A stretch of DNA of 64,000 nt from Centropus unirufus (lineage: Eukaryota; Chordata; Aves; Cuculiformes; Centropidae), in NCBI GenBank assembly GCA_013397695.1, contig VYZI01000259.1:453484-517483 (forward strand), in the 5' to 3' direction. The translations under genes and the position numbers were made by a program. The notes under the pieces were generated by a model. That model searched no databases. It worked only from the letters and a program-made list of their open reading frames with translations, and had not been told where the DNA came from. This document shows, piece by piece, positions 13,393-26,185 of this stretch (positions are counted from its first letter, which is position 1; every line of letters begins with the position of its first letter).

Positions 13393-15368
13393 ACAATTCT
13401 GGTGATTTCAGACACCCACACGCAACTCCGGGGCTAACAACCCAACAAATTCCCTTACTTCAATGTAAGGAAAAGCTCCAAAATGAAGCTGACTTGACAA
13501 AAGGAAACATTGAGCTCCTGCCTGAACCACAATTACTGACAGCAATCGATCAATCCATGTAGCTTTATTAGCATAGCCTGACTGCAGGTTCCTTCCCAAC
13601 AGCATCTTGAATCAATAGCTTAATTGTCTTCCTGGCTTGTTTTGCTTCTGGTTAAATTCACTGGTGAATCCTGCAGACTAAGGAATGTCACTCAACTGAA
13701 CGAGGTGAATGAGGAGGTCCCCTTGGATTTTCACATCCAAGCTTGGCAGGAAAGCAGTTAACATGGCAAGACGTGCCATGGGAAAACCTCAGCCTGGAAG
13801 TGCCCTGGGGATTGTCACTGCAGCATCATTTTCTGGGAAAGAAGGGAGGCCAGTGCAGGTTTCCGTGTACACGTGCCTGAAGACACACTAACAGGTAGCA
13901 CGTCCCTCTCTTGTAGGTGCTCCACATGGCACTTTATCATTGCTTTGCCACTGCCTTTTGTTCTCTATTCAATTCTCGCTCCTGGAAACAGCCTGGCACC
14001 ATCTGATCCACACTGATTCTCAATAAATGATCTTTTAGTATCAATCACCACCATCAATAGGTCAAAAATTGGAAGTAACTACCGAAAGAAAATATTGCCT
14101 GTAACCCAGCTATGACAGATTTCTAGGCACTTTTAATCAGAGGATCGAGTGTGGGGCTTAAGACATCTTTTTCCAGATACGTCAGCTTGCCTTAGATAGA
14201 TCATTAATCCTCTGAATAAGGTATCCCCATTAGACAACTTCTGTCCTGTCTTTCTCATTTGTTAGATAGTGGCGATGCCTTTGTACCTCTCTAACTGTAA
14301 ATCTCCTAGAGATATTAGAAGAGCTATTTTTTAAGTGTGACCTGCAAAGTAAAGACAGCCTTTGTGTCTTTTTCTGTTACCTAGATCCAGAAAACAGGTA
14401 AAGAACTGGGCTGTTTGCTTTTCCTACTTGGAGACGTGTCAATTTATGGTACCTGAGGATATAACTTTTCATTCCTGGAAGACTCCAGAAAGGACAAGAG
14501 ATGGTAGATTTATGATTTCCAGTTACCAATGAATTGTCACCTATTAGCAGTCAATCACAAAGTTAAATGGCAAGGAGATTTTGGCTGACTTAGAGAAGTA
14601 GTAGGTGTGGGAACAGACTCACCAAGCTGGATGTGATAAAACTTAATATCTCTAATGTCTAAGGTGGAAAAGAAGGCAGAGGAAAGAGGTGATAATCCAA
14701 AGCAGTAGCTCACAAATGAGGTATTTCATAAGTGGCTCTGGGATGATGGGGTTGACAGGCAGGGACATTTTTCATTGGTTACACTTTACAACAACTCCTA
14801 AAAGCAGCGTGATCTCATTACTCCCAGTAAAGCCCCTTGGCACTGCAGACAAGGGTCTCCAACTGTGACCCAGGTAACACAAATGGCCCACCAGCTGCTC
14901 CAAAGGGTCATGGAGCACAGTGTGAGTCAGCACCTTTGATGTTAACAGATCTGCACCCACACAGCAGTGCAGGAAGGGCTTTATCTCTTTAATTACTCCA
15001 TCCCAACCATGGGGAAACTTCTTGTGTTTATGGCAGCCTCCACAGCTCTGAGCTGCTGACTGGTGAGATGCCCTGGTGAGCCAGGGCAGGATGAAGCCAG
15101 CAGAACCACACAGCTCTCAATGTGAAGGATGATCAAGGAAGCACCACAAAGTTGCTTTTGTTTGAGGATCATTATCAGAGAAATTTCTAGCCATGCCATT
15201 TGGGGGTGGAAGAAGGATTTTCAGCATGAAATGACCTCAGTTACTCATCTGAGAGGAAGTTTTTCCCAGACAGGAGACATGTACTTGTCAGCATGTCACC
15301 TAGCTTATATTTAAAGCCTTTTCTGAGGGTATTTTATTTCAAGAGGGTTTAAACTCACACACTGCACT

Positions 15369-15398
15369 GAAGAGTATTTCATCCTTGAAATACTCTTC
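15369..15398. repeat. Perfect inverted repeat, 12-bp stem, 6-nt loop
   Basis: GAAGAGTATTTC (15369-15380) is followed by the six bases ATCCTT and then by its exact reverse complement GAAATACTCTTC (15387-15398). The stem is too short to be a microRNA precursor. It could form a cruciform or simply be chance in AT-rich DNA. Confidence 0.9.
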
Positions 15399-16729
15399 TA
15401 GACAGGAAAGTTTTCTTACCAAAGGTTACAAGAAACCAGATTCTGACATTTAATCATAGTGATTTGCTTTAGCAGGCTGGAATAAAGTACCACTCAGCAT
15501 AAATAAAGACATCAATCTGGCTGAAGTTTCCTCAACTACTCCTATTTCACAGGACTAACTATGAGTAGTGCTCTGGTCTTGACTCTGGCTGAGGCATCTC
15601 ATGGACCATATGGTCTTTAAGGTGAATTTGGGGCTTTCTGTGCAGGCAGCACAAGGAGCTTCCAATTTCTCTCCAAGCCAGCAAGGGGGAAGGTTTTGCT
15701 CTTCTATCAGGGCAGTCATAGCCCTAACCTGGGAAGAGCTGCCCACAGCAGCTGGAAGGTGGCACACGAACCCCATGAACCCTGTGCCAAGTCACATCCA
15801 TCTCCACCACCGCCATTCTCTACCTGTACTTGAGCTACTCCAGTTCAAAGCCCACTTGCCAAACCGGTTCCTGTGCACCAAGAAGCACATTACATGAAGG
15901 TCACAAGCAGTTCTGATAGGACAGAGATTCAGACGTGTTTCCCTGGTGCCCCCAGCTAGTGGCATGTGAGCCAGAAATACCAACATCATTGCAACAAGGT
16001 ACCTTGAACTGCTGAACTGCTACCCAAGGGATGTGCTGGAACCCATGAGCTGGCTGACTTGGCTACTAGCTCAGTAGAAGCTGAACATGGACATTAAATG
16101 CAAGGTTGATGTATTTTAAAGGTCAGCTTTCACAGGAGAGCAAAGCACCAAGAAGAGCATGAAGGACCTACAGAGCCCAGATTGTGTTCCCAAAAAGATC
16201 TTTGGCTGCCCAGAGGACAGGTGGGTTTGGTCCTACCCCAGAAGGGCCCCTCATGCTGCTCTGTTTCATGTCACAGCTGGAAAAACAGTCATGACCAGGT
16301 AGATTGAGCTCTTGGTGAAATACTGTTTAAAACATGTTAGAGTCACCAAAGAAACAGCCAGAAGCCTGGAGGCTACAATCTGTGATACAAGAGGATTTCT
16401 TATTGACCAGAGAGGGGTCAGCCTGCTGTACGGAGTCCCAGGTGGACATTTCTATTGAGGAAAGTTAGATTCCTGGGTTAGGATGGCTGCTGTGGTTTTT
16501 TTTTCTCCTCCTGAGAGGCACAGGACTCCTCTTGAACAAGCATTTTTGCAGTGCAAGGGGCATTAAGCCACCAGTTGTTCAGCATAGGAGGGAGAGCAGC
16601 AAAGCATAAATAAAGGATGTCCCAGGAGAGACCAAGGCAGTTTTGCAGGCAGCTTCAGATAGCTCCCTGCACAGCTCCTTGGCTTCCTCATTTAGGAAGG
16701 GAGACAAAAGATTGCATTCCCCACTCAGC

Positions 16730-16870
16730 CCGGGAACAAGAGCTAATTGGTAGCTTATTGTTTTAAATCCTAGTAAGTGCTCCCCAAACTGCCTAGCAGT
16801 GTTGGGCGTAATGCAAATTATTCTGAAGAAAGCATGGTTTGCAGAGTACTCTAATTAGGTGGCCAAGAGA
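16730..16870. other. Possible conserved non-coding element
   Basis: The stretch is AT-rich with very few CpG dinucleotides and holds homeodomain-type words (CTAATTGG, CTAATTAGG) and a perfect octamer ATGCAAAT at 16811-16818. This composition is common in vertebrate enhancers. Conservation is not visible from one genome, so the call is a suggestion only. Confidence 0.25.
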
Positions 16871-18970
16871 GCAAGGAGCCTGTGCAGCACTCACTGCCAA
16901 GGGAAACCTGACTGCGCAAAGCTTGGAAGATTCTAACATAAAATCAAGAGCCAACTTATTTCCTCAATAACCATCAGTGAGCAGCTCACAGACTTCATTT
17001 CACTATTTGTGAACCCTAAAGTCAGCAACCTAGAAGATTTGTTCCCTTCTGGTTGAATAAGTCAGGGGAGAACAGTTATTTTGGAGTTTACAAAGACAAG
17101 AAATGCCCAGATACCTCCACTAAACGCCTTGGTCAGGTCAGCAGAGGTGGTAGCACAAACCAAGCTTTGCAATTGTCCTTTTCAGGGCCACCACGGAGGA
17201 TCAGAGCAATTTCACAGAAATAAAAAGAGATGGGGCCCTTCTTTCTGGATGGGGTGTTGTAGCTCCCACCCAAATACCCTGGTCTAGCAGGACTCTTGGT
17301 TTCTCCAGAAAAGGAAGGGAGTAGAGCTGTGTATTGATATAAATTGATGAAACAGCTTCTTTCAGGTCTTACCTAGCAGTTTGTGATGCCTTATGTAGGC
17401 TTAGCTCACTGCTGAGACGTTTGGGCTGGTGACCACGCGCTCTCACATGAAACCAAGAGAGCATGATGAGAGGGAGCAGCAGAATTCCTTGAGCAAGGCC
17501 AGCTTTCTCACTTGGCCGGCCAAGGTGGACACCAGCTCTGGAGACCCTGCAGAATGACAGTCCTGTAAAGTCAGGGAGCTCCCTCAGCAAGCACAAATCT
17601 GAAACAGGAGTCTCCAGCCCATGCAGCAACAAAGTCACAGCTGCTCAGAAGTTCATAGCTCACAGAAGAAAAAGTATTTCACTACAACAATGCTGAACAA
17701 CCTGCAGTTCTCACTCCAAAGCCAGCTTTCCCCCAGAATCTTTTGACCTCGCGTGCAGGACACCACTGAGCTGAGGGTTGATGTTCTGAGAGCATCCAGG
17801 TGACTTTGCAGAGCAAAGCCAGCCAAAAGTAGACGAGGCTTATGGAAAAAGTTACCCAGGTGCTTCCGAGTGCGTATCCATCCCTGCAACTGTGAGGTGC
17901 ATGGCCCTTGCGCTCCCTTCTGCTTAAAATGTTGATGTGCTGGTAAAGGTGGAGCCAGAGGAGCCTTTGAGGTCACTTAGAGAGGCAAACTCCACACTGC
18001 AATTGAATTAGCTGAGGCAGCAAGTAAGATCAAGAGCAATTAGAATATGCCTGTACTACACAACATTTTACTTGTTATGCTAAAAGCGTCCAAAAAACCA
18101 AAACAAAGGGGGTTTGTTAATTCCTTCCTACTCCATTACCGTTGCAACCAGGAGAGCATGTTAAGCACCTCTGCCTTGCTCACTGCTTCCTGTGTGTTCA
18201 ATTCAGCTCTCCCTTGTCTCAATAGCTTAAAAGCCTGTTTTTCCCTTTAAAAGCCAACTTGCCTGCCAGGTAGCTTCTCTTAATCTCTCAGTCTTGGCTA
18301 GAGGCCTCTGTAGGCTGGTGAAAGAGATAGCTACTTACCCTTTGTTCTTGCGACAAGAAAAGCCTCAGCTATCAAATCATTCCAGCTTCCTTTGTAGTCT
18401 GGGAGAGACTAAAATGGAAAGAATAAAAAACCCCACGTATCAGTAACACTTTAAGAGCTACTGAGGCTAATGGCTAGACCAGCTTATAACCATGTCACAC
18501 GTCTCAACAGAGCAAACCTCTTCCAGACCAGATAGCTCTGAGGCGTGGTCACAGAGTCATTGACCTTGGACAACAGTCCTTGCAGCCTTCCTCATGCCAA
18601 TGGTGAGCCTGAGAAAGGAATTAGAGACCAGGCTAATGCTTCCAGCCACAGTTCTTGCCTCAGGTCTAATGGAGAAGGTCACCAGGAAAAGAGACAGCTC
18701 AGGAGTAGAGAGAACTGCAGTACCCAGCCATCCTCCTGGATCCACCCAGCATCCATCCGGAGCAAGCTGCATCAACTGGCACATCTGACCAGGATGGGTA
18801 GGAGAAGCATACCCGTGCTGGTCCATATGGGCCTAGGGCTGTCATTTACTTCCTCAACGTTCTTTGCACACTTCAGTTAAACACAGATCAACAGTTAAAA
18901 AGATGCATATGATCCCATGAAGGCACTGCTCACTTCTACAAGCGGACAAATGTTCCCAGAAGTCGCAAGC

Positions 18971-18995
18971 AAAAAAAAAATAAAAAAAAAAATAA
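18971..18995. repeat. A-rich simple repeat
   Basis: Two runs of about ten A bases are separated by a single T and followed by AATAAAT. It is a low-complexity tract and not the poly(A) tail of a recognisable retrocopy, because no parent sequence lies upstream. Confidence 0.8.
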
Positions 18996-21900
18996 ATCAT
19001 ATCCAAACTTCCAGTTACTTTAATGTAAATAAATATTTTTGTGATCAAGTTCTCTGTAGCTTATGTGGAATTGTTTCAAAAAGCCATTTTCAAAGACACT
19101 TGCACAGAGCGTTCACCATGGTGAGCATGAAGAGACATCTCCCCTCTTCATCTCTTTGCAATGCTGTTTTGTTCCCTGGAAAGAAACTAGTTACTCACAC
19201 ACCTGAAGGATCCTGGCCCTGCTGGTGCAGACCTTTGCACACCTCTTGTGCCTGGGAACCTTCAAGTAGATCTTGACAGCAGCCCTGTTTCAGGCATCTG
19301 GGGTCTTGGTTCCTCGAATAGGGCTGCACACTGTGTGACTCCAACTGCCGTCACTTTTCAGAAAAAACCTCCTCAAGAACACTTCTTCAGGTTCAACATC
19401 AGTGCTTGGCTTTCTGAAAGCATCATTTACTCTTCAGCTGCACCGTTACTCATCATCAGGGTCTCTGTTACTACACTTTTCTCCCTGGAGCTGCTCCTCC
19501 CTGAGTTGCAGGGATACCTGGCTCTTCTCCACGCACCTTGGGAAGCAGTTTGTTCTCCTTCAGCAGCCCAAATGTCTATATGCATCTGTTGCTGCTCCCT
19601 TTACAACTCCTTCAAGTCTACAAGGACTAAAAGTCCTTCTGGTTTCTGCAGTGGAATAGCTTTAAAGAAAAAGTTTAGCACAGTTCAATGAAGAACTCCC
19701 TGTTGCAGAGCAAGCCTTCTCCTGGGCTGAACAGCGCAGTGTCCTCACTTGATGGGAAGAGAGAAATGCAAAAGGCAAGAAGCTCCTGTAGCCTTTTGAG
19801 ATGCAGCAGAATATTTTACAAAGGTACTAAAAGGTTTTCGGAAGCGATCTCAGTCTTAGGCAGTCAGAGCAATCCCAGTGGTTGCATTTCACTCACTCCA
19901 GCCTAGCTGGGACAACAGGTAGATGTCCTTGCATGTTCTGGGATTACACTTCCCAGTCCTCCTTGGTTAACCACCTCTTTGCAATATGCACCAGGATCAA
20001 TGACCATCAAGATTCAAGCAGGCATCATCCGTGCAGGTTTAGGCTCTGGAGCAGTGGGTTAAGTTTAAGTGTCATATATCTCACCTCATAATTCGACTTT
20101 TCTCATGTTCAGTTGATATTGCAAGCCTTTGAAGTGTATATATGTGCTTGTGGTCCCGGAGAAATTCTCCAGGGAAGCAATTTACTACAAATACTCAGCT
20201 ACTTAAAAATATTTATATATGCTAGGAAAGGATTAGACTTCATTTAGCATTTTCTCTACCTTTAAACCTCATTTAATGCAGCATTAACCACCAGCTGCAG
20301 AAAATTGGTTCTGAAGTTGTAAAGGAGAAAGGCTCTTGAAACAGCAAGATGGTTGAGTAAGGAGAGAAGACTGATTGCTTGTTGGTTTCTAGACTGCGTT
20401 TGAGTAAAGCAAAAACTAAAGGATGTCCGGGATCCTCAGCTCAAAAATCTTTACTTCCAGAATACTCTTCCCAAATTAGAGAACATCAAAGATGCAGGCA
20501 TCTAGGAAAGCTTTAGAGAGTCACAAGCTGAAATAAGTATAGCCTGCCTACAATAATAGAGAAGAGCCATTCAGACTGCAGCTGGGTACCCTCTCATGAG
20601 AGAGTTTCCACATTTAAAGGAAGGGCATCATATTATTTGCAGCCGCTGATGAGTCTGTTCAACAGCCAGAAGGGCTTTCCCAAGGCAGCGTGGCAAGGGA
20701 GGGAGCATCAGGACTGCAGCTTGCTCTGCTGTTTGTAGACATGAGTGGTCATAACTGGCTCTCAGGATGAGAAGCTTTTGGCACAAGTTGCCTCAAGACG
20801 GATGGGGCGGTATGAGAGACCGAGGAAGGCATTACAAGTGCATGAACTCCATTAGCAGGGAACACTGAGCTCCTACACTGCTCTGAGCCCCTCCAGCGTG
20901 GTCCAAGAATAGCATCCATGGGGAGTTTTAGAGCTTGTGGAACCACTGTCAAGATGAGAGCCTGAAAATGGAAACCTGCTGCTTTGATGTGCACCATATG
21001 ATGTGATGTGGAGCTGGTACCGCTGGGCAGAGAGAGCCAGGTCCTCCATGGGGAAGTGTCTGCAGGAGATGATGCTGCTGGACCCAGCCAACCGAAATCC
21101 TGGTGTGCAGGCAACTGGAACTGGCCCTTGGCATTTGAAACAGAAGATCCACAGCTTTTGCAAGACAACTCAATCACTGTAGACTCCTATTTTCCTACTT
21201 CTGCCATCAATACTTTTATCCACTACCAAAATACATCTCCAGCAGGAGATGTATATATTTTTATATATAAAAATGGTTTACACACTTATTATAAAATCGT
21301 TTTCTTCAACTAACACCCAACATGTGATTTCGCAGCACTAGCCCCCATCAAATATTTACTCTGCTCAAAGAGCCCCCAGTGACCCAACAAAACCGTTTTT
21401 CAAATACTGAACAGAAAAATACACTCCAATCTTGCTGAGATCAGTTACATCTGGCTCCACATTAGTTGGCAGATGAGAAGAAAAGTGGCTGCAAATGCTG
21501 AAAAATTTAAGTTTCTTACACTTTTGAAGTCTGTAAGTCAGGAAAAGACACTTAGAGTGAGGTAAGTAGGGTCTGTTTGGAAAGGCATTCAGTTTTCAAA
21601 GGCCCCGAGATAGAAACATGCAACACATTTACACAAGGCAAGCAAGATGAGCTCCTGCTATTCTTTCTTTGGCCACCTTCTTCCTAGCCACAACCTACAG
21701 CTTCCCCAGCACACAGCACGCAGATATTGTGGCCCATTCCCATCCCAAGTTACAAGAAATAAGAAATATGCATTTTTACAATAATGTTAAAAAAAAAACC
21801 CAGAGGCAAATGTGAATATAGGAGCGCTTGAAGAAGAATCCCAGCCCACAAATTAATGTCACATGCACAGCACTGTTTGGGTATGTCTGCCTGACAGGCA

Positions 21901-24601
21901 GGGCTTGCCTGGATTGTGGAAACCCTGAGTTTAGGCTTGCTGAGATACCAGAGCTGAAAGCTGGACCACACGTGGGCCACCATCCCCCAGCCAACACAGC
22001 TCTGGATGTCTATGGTGGCTGTTCCAGCACAGCTGCAGCTCAAAGCATCAGGAGCAGGACTTTGTCTAGTAGTGACCATACTCTGCCCTCCCCCACAAAA
22101 GCACATGCTGCAATGTTTTAGATTGGGGCAAACAAGGATTTTGCAGTGACTCATTTTCTGTGAGAAGCCTCCTGCCACAACACCACCCAAATTACCTTAC
22201 CAGAGGGTGAAATCTGGAGCATCCTGGGCACCGAGCACTCATCAGAGTCCTTGGCATAGGCTGAGGGACCCTAGGTGAGCAGAAAACCATCACCTCTGAG
22301 GATGTGCACACCCTTAGTTTCCCTTGCTTGGGGATTTAATTTAATTAAACCCAACCTGTTCTTATTACTGAAGGAGGGAAGCAGACTCCCCCGGATTGGA
22401 GGCACATGGGACTGTAATCCTCTCCCTCCCACACTCGGGGAAGCTGCAGAGCCTGACCTCCCCACCATGGGTGGCTTTTACAAGCACCTCTTCACCACTC
22501 CCTTTTCAAACTCCTTTCTGGCCGCAGAGATGTCACACCAACCCGAGCTTCCCCTTGAAGACCTTTCTTCCTCTTCATTCTTCTCTCTGGCTTTAAGAGG
22601 CAAAGTATTTTTTCTTCCTATTAATGCAAAGGCAGCAGACCAAACCAGGCACTGAGGAAACACACCACCTGCAAACCTCCCCCTGTCCCACCTGCATCCT
22701 TTTCGATATCCACCACCTCTCCCAGCAGCCCACTGGTCCCTGCTCCTGGGAAATCATGGCTCCCACAGTACTTGGCCATTAAGGTTTGCAATCCTGATGC
22801 CAGGTCTCAAAGGGAAAGGGCTCAGCGCAGGGCAGAGACCAGGGTTTGGGGACCAGTTCCACCTCCCACCTCTTTCCAAGCAGGTGTGATTATTTTGCAG
22901 AGGTCCCGTATTCCTACCTTCCATATTCCTGCATTTTCACTGAGAGGCCTTCAGTGCATAAAATGCACCAATGATCTTACTGAAGATCTCGGGCACAAAA
23001 TGGAAAAATCAAGGCTCTGCCAGCTGGAGAAAGTTTGAAGGCCCTAGAAATAAGTTGATTGTATAAGAATTGTTGTTTATGAGCCCTGGGGTGTCAAGCG
23101 TGTGCCTCATTGTGGAAAATCGTTTCTACCATTCACTCAGTTCCAGGAAGTAAATTTCTGTGTTTCAGGAGAAACTAACTGTGGCAAATCCCTAATGGAA
23201 GGAAAGCCAAGGAGCTTTTTCTATTCCTAATTATACTGTGTTTCTAAACTTTCCCCTAAGGCATGCAATATTAGAGCTCATTTAGCAGCTTTTCCTTAAG
23301 ACAACCCTAACAAAGGAGGCATTATTATAACACTGATGAGTGCTGAAATCACAGTTGCTACCCTGGCTTTGAGCCCACCAGCTACAGCAGATGGGATGGC
23401 TTCTTCCCTCTAGATGCACGGGGTTCAGCCTGGTTGGAAGAAATGGGCAGACTTAGAAGAGTTAAATTGGAAACACTGGTGGGAGAACTTGTCAAAGGAT
23501 GGTCCCACAGGGCTGCAAAGATGTTGCACCAGCAACCTTTGCACTCAGCTCTTCCAGTTGACCTAAATGTACGATTCCACTCTGAGACAGCAATGAGAGG
23601 GGATGAATGCGCTTGTTCAGGGACAAACTCTCCCCACAGAACCCGTCCTTAAGTGCTAACATTGGTTCCACATCCATCCCTACATGCATGCAACATCTGT
23701 GTTGCAGCACTCAGGCATCCAGAGGATGGAGTCACTCCTGTATTGATCACTTTATAGATCGAGCACAGCCCCTCCAGGCAGTTCTCTCTTGTCGTAAGCA
23801 AGACGGTTCTGTTACGTCGGTGGCCTGCTCATCTCCAAAGAGAAAAGTGGCTTCTGGGTGGAAAATAATACATTGCCCATGGGAGACGTGCTCAAGAGGT
23901 GGGAACACATTCATTCATGCACCACCAGATCCCTGCAAAACACCCTGTGCTGGTGATGGGGGGAACCAAGTGCTCCCTCTGTGTTACTAAACTGCCACTC
24001 AGAAAAAAATAATGTTAATGATCAACCAGTGTAGCTTGGAAAATGTTATTAAACGCAGCCGGTTATTCAGTAGATAACATTTTCTGCATCGCACACAAAT
24101 AATAATGTTAATACAGAAAACCCATCCTGAAGTGTAGTCAGAGAGAAAGGGATTGTTTCTTACTGCATGAGGGATGGCAGGAGATGGTGTGTACAGCGCC
24201 ATCAGATCTTTTCCCTCCAGGCCATCAGGTTGCTCTTTGTAGTTTAACTCACTGAGATCCCAACAAATTATTTCCCTAGGGAACATGGTGGGATAGAGAC
24301 ATGGGTTTGTTGGATGAGCTGGTTGTGCAGAGTTCACCCAGTGGTGTGGACTCTCCAGACCTTGGTTCATTTCATCATGTTCCTCGGGTGATCTCAGCAA
24401 TCCCAGGCATGTACAAAGGCACCCGAGCCCTTCCTGAACTCTAGCCAACCTCTCACTGTGTGTCCCATGGCACAAGCCTGCTTTAAGGAAAACTTAAAGG
24501 ACAATTAAGATTACTAAAAGGATTTTCAGAAGCGGCTACCAAGTCCAGAACTGAGTTCAATGGAAGCTTGGGATGCAAGCTGCTCCATTTGGAAGAGCTG
24601 G

Positions 24602-24644
24602 CACTGTTCCAAACTGTTCCAGTTGGCGTACATTTGGAACAGTG
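24602..24644. repeat. Inverted repeat, 12-bp stem, plus short direct repeat
   Basis: CACTGTTCCAAA (24602-24613) is the exact reverse complement of TTTGGAACAGTG (24633-24644), with 19 bases between them. Inside the loop, ACTGTTCCA occurs again directly after the left arm, so the word is present twice in direct and once in inverted orientation. The TGTTCC words resemble steroid-receptor half-sites, but the spacing is not that of a standard response element. Confidence 0.8.
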
Positions 24645-25864
24645 GGAGATCAACAGGGATATTAGCAGGAATGGCCCCCAAAGGTGTTCTTCTCGAGCCT
24701 CTGCGCAGGCTGAAGCTCTTTTGGGATTCCACAGAGGAAAGCCTCCTTGGGGATTTGTCCCTGTGTGGGTAGGAGGAATCATAGCCCTGATCTGGGCAGA
24801 AGAGTTGGTTTGTACTGCTACCTTGCACAGGGAGCACCTGAGCACCTAACTCTGCTTTCCCCCATAAACCCACGCTTAAAAAAATATTAATGTCGAACAG
24901 TGTGATTCAGATCTCAGGCACTCCTAGGGGTCAAGCAACACTTAGGTAGGATGGAGACGTGAAAGTTCATCCCTTCTTGCTCAAATCCTTTACCTGATCT
25001 AGCCCCAAGTATTAAAAGCTTCAAAGGAGAAATCTCTTTTCTACTCTTTCTCCCTCCTTTGATTCAAATCTTTGTTAATATCAGCATGGAAGAGAAATTT
25101 GGAATGTTTTCTGAGTTTTATCTCCTTTTCAGGCACATTAGAGTGGGTGAAAATGGCATTATTGTACATATGTCTCAGGACTGTTCAAGTGCATTTATTT
25201 TTTGGCAGGAGCTAGGTTTGGAAATTTGTATTTAAATGACAATTTGAATGGAGCCTGGGTAGAGGAATTCACTGTTTATGAGCAATTTCATTTTAGTGTT
25301 TGCTTCTATCAGTGTTGCTATCACTTTTGTTGGAGTTTGGAGAAGGCACAACTCTTTTTAACAGCTGTGGTGGGTAAAGGCCAGGGTGGTGGATTTGCTT
25401 AATCTGAATTTTTCAGGAGCATCTGCTTTGAAAGACTTAAAAGTAGCTTGGTGTTCGTGAAAATTTCTAAACAGTAAAAAATAGGAGCCCTTTATAGCAC
25501 CTCAGAATAAACATCTCAAATTAACAATCAAGCTGTGTGCAGAAAAAAATAATCCCCAACCACGCTGGCCTATGCGATCCTATCAGCTCCACTGAAATCT
25601 CCACTGGGAAATGGCAAGGTAATAAAAAGAGAAAACAAATTTCAGGTCAGCCCCAGGCGTTTTGTTTTAATTGAAAATACTGAAACAAGATGTTTCAGCC
25701 TTGTTCATTACTCATTTTTATATGTATTTGTAATTTCCTTCTCAGCTGAGATGAACAACAAGTGTTGAAAGAGCAGAAATCCCTCCTGGAAGGTGTTTCC
25801 TCAACCAGCTTCCAAGAACCAGGCAGTGCCAACAATATTGGCCTTGGCAGCTTCTTAGAAATGG

Positions 25865-26185
25865 TCACAGAGTTGTAGAATGGTTTAGGTTGGAAGGCAC
25901 CATAAAACCCATCCAGTTCCAACTCCCTCCCATGGGCAGGGACCCGTCCCACTGGATCAGGGGCTCCAAGCCCCATCCAACCTGGCCTTGAACACCTCCA
26001 GGGATGGGGCAGCCACCACTGCTCTGGGCAACCTGGGCCAGGGCCTCCCCACCCTCATTATGAAGAATTTCTTCCTAATGTCTAATCTAAATCTTTCCCT
26101 TTCCAATTTAAAGATATTAAAGTCCCTTCCCAGCTTTCTTGTAAGATCATTCATGCACGGGAAGGCTGCTCTAAGGTCTCCTTTT
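25865..26185 (-). mobile_element. CR1 LINE fragment with ORF2 C-terminal remnant
   Basis: The left end, CACAGAGTTGTAGAATGG, is a reversed 3' tail. The block 25960-26060 matches the CR1 type with wording like 'ccatccaacctggccttgaa'. On the minus strand the ORF2 C-terminus is still readable over about 60 codons, including RPWPRLPRAVVAAPSLEVFK, and ends at the expected stop near 25957. The same protein ending occurs in the copy at 49735 on the other strand, so the two belong to one subfamily. The far edge is approximate. Confidence 0.95.
25957..26154 (-). pseudogene. CR1 ORF2 C-terminal remnant
   Basis: This frame of about 65 codons is the extreme C-terminus of the CR1 endonuclease/reverse-transcriptase ORF2. 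It carries FRLDIRKKFF followed by PRLPRAVVAAPSLEVFK and a terminal DGAWSP. The catalytic reverse-transcriptase domain lies upstream in complete elements and is absent here, so the fragment cannot be active. Confidence 0.85.

Larger units (their letters stand above)
13393..18420. other. Unique non-coding DNA with one perfect hairpin
   Basis: There are no genes or CR1 copies. A perfect 12-bp hairpin lies at 15369-15398. The part 16730-16870 is AT-rich with ATGCAAAT (16811-16818), AGCTAATTGG and CTAATTAGG words, giving it the look of a conserved enhancer-type element. The rest is featureless. Confidence 0.55.
18421..25864. other. Unique non-coding DNA, no gene seen
   Basis: Overlapping frames up to about 158 codons (23999-24475, minus) show no family resemblance. 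An A-rich tract interrupted by T lies at 18971-18995, an 18-bp palindrome of A and T at 21257-21274, and a 12-bp inverted repeat at 24602-24644. The region 23040-23340 is low in CpG and AT-rich with an enhancer-like look. No CR1 copy was found anywhere from 8181 to 25864. Confidence 0.55.

Noticed and set aside
13105..13437. Open frame with a repeated peptide
   Set aside because: The peptide repeat is only the translated 102-bp DNA duplication.
15950..15968. CCAGCTAGTGGCATG as a CTCF site
   Set aside because: A base is missing in the AGRKGGC core, which spoils the register.
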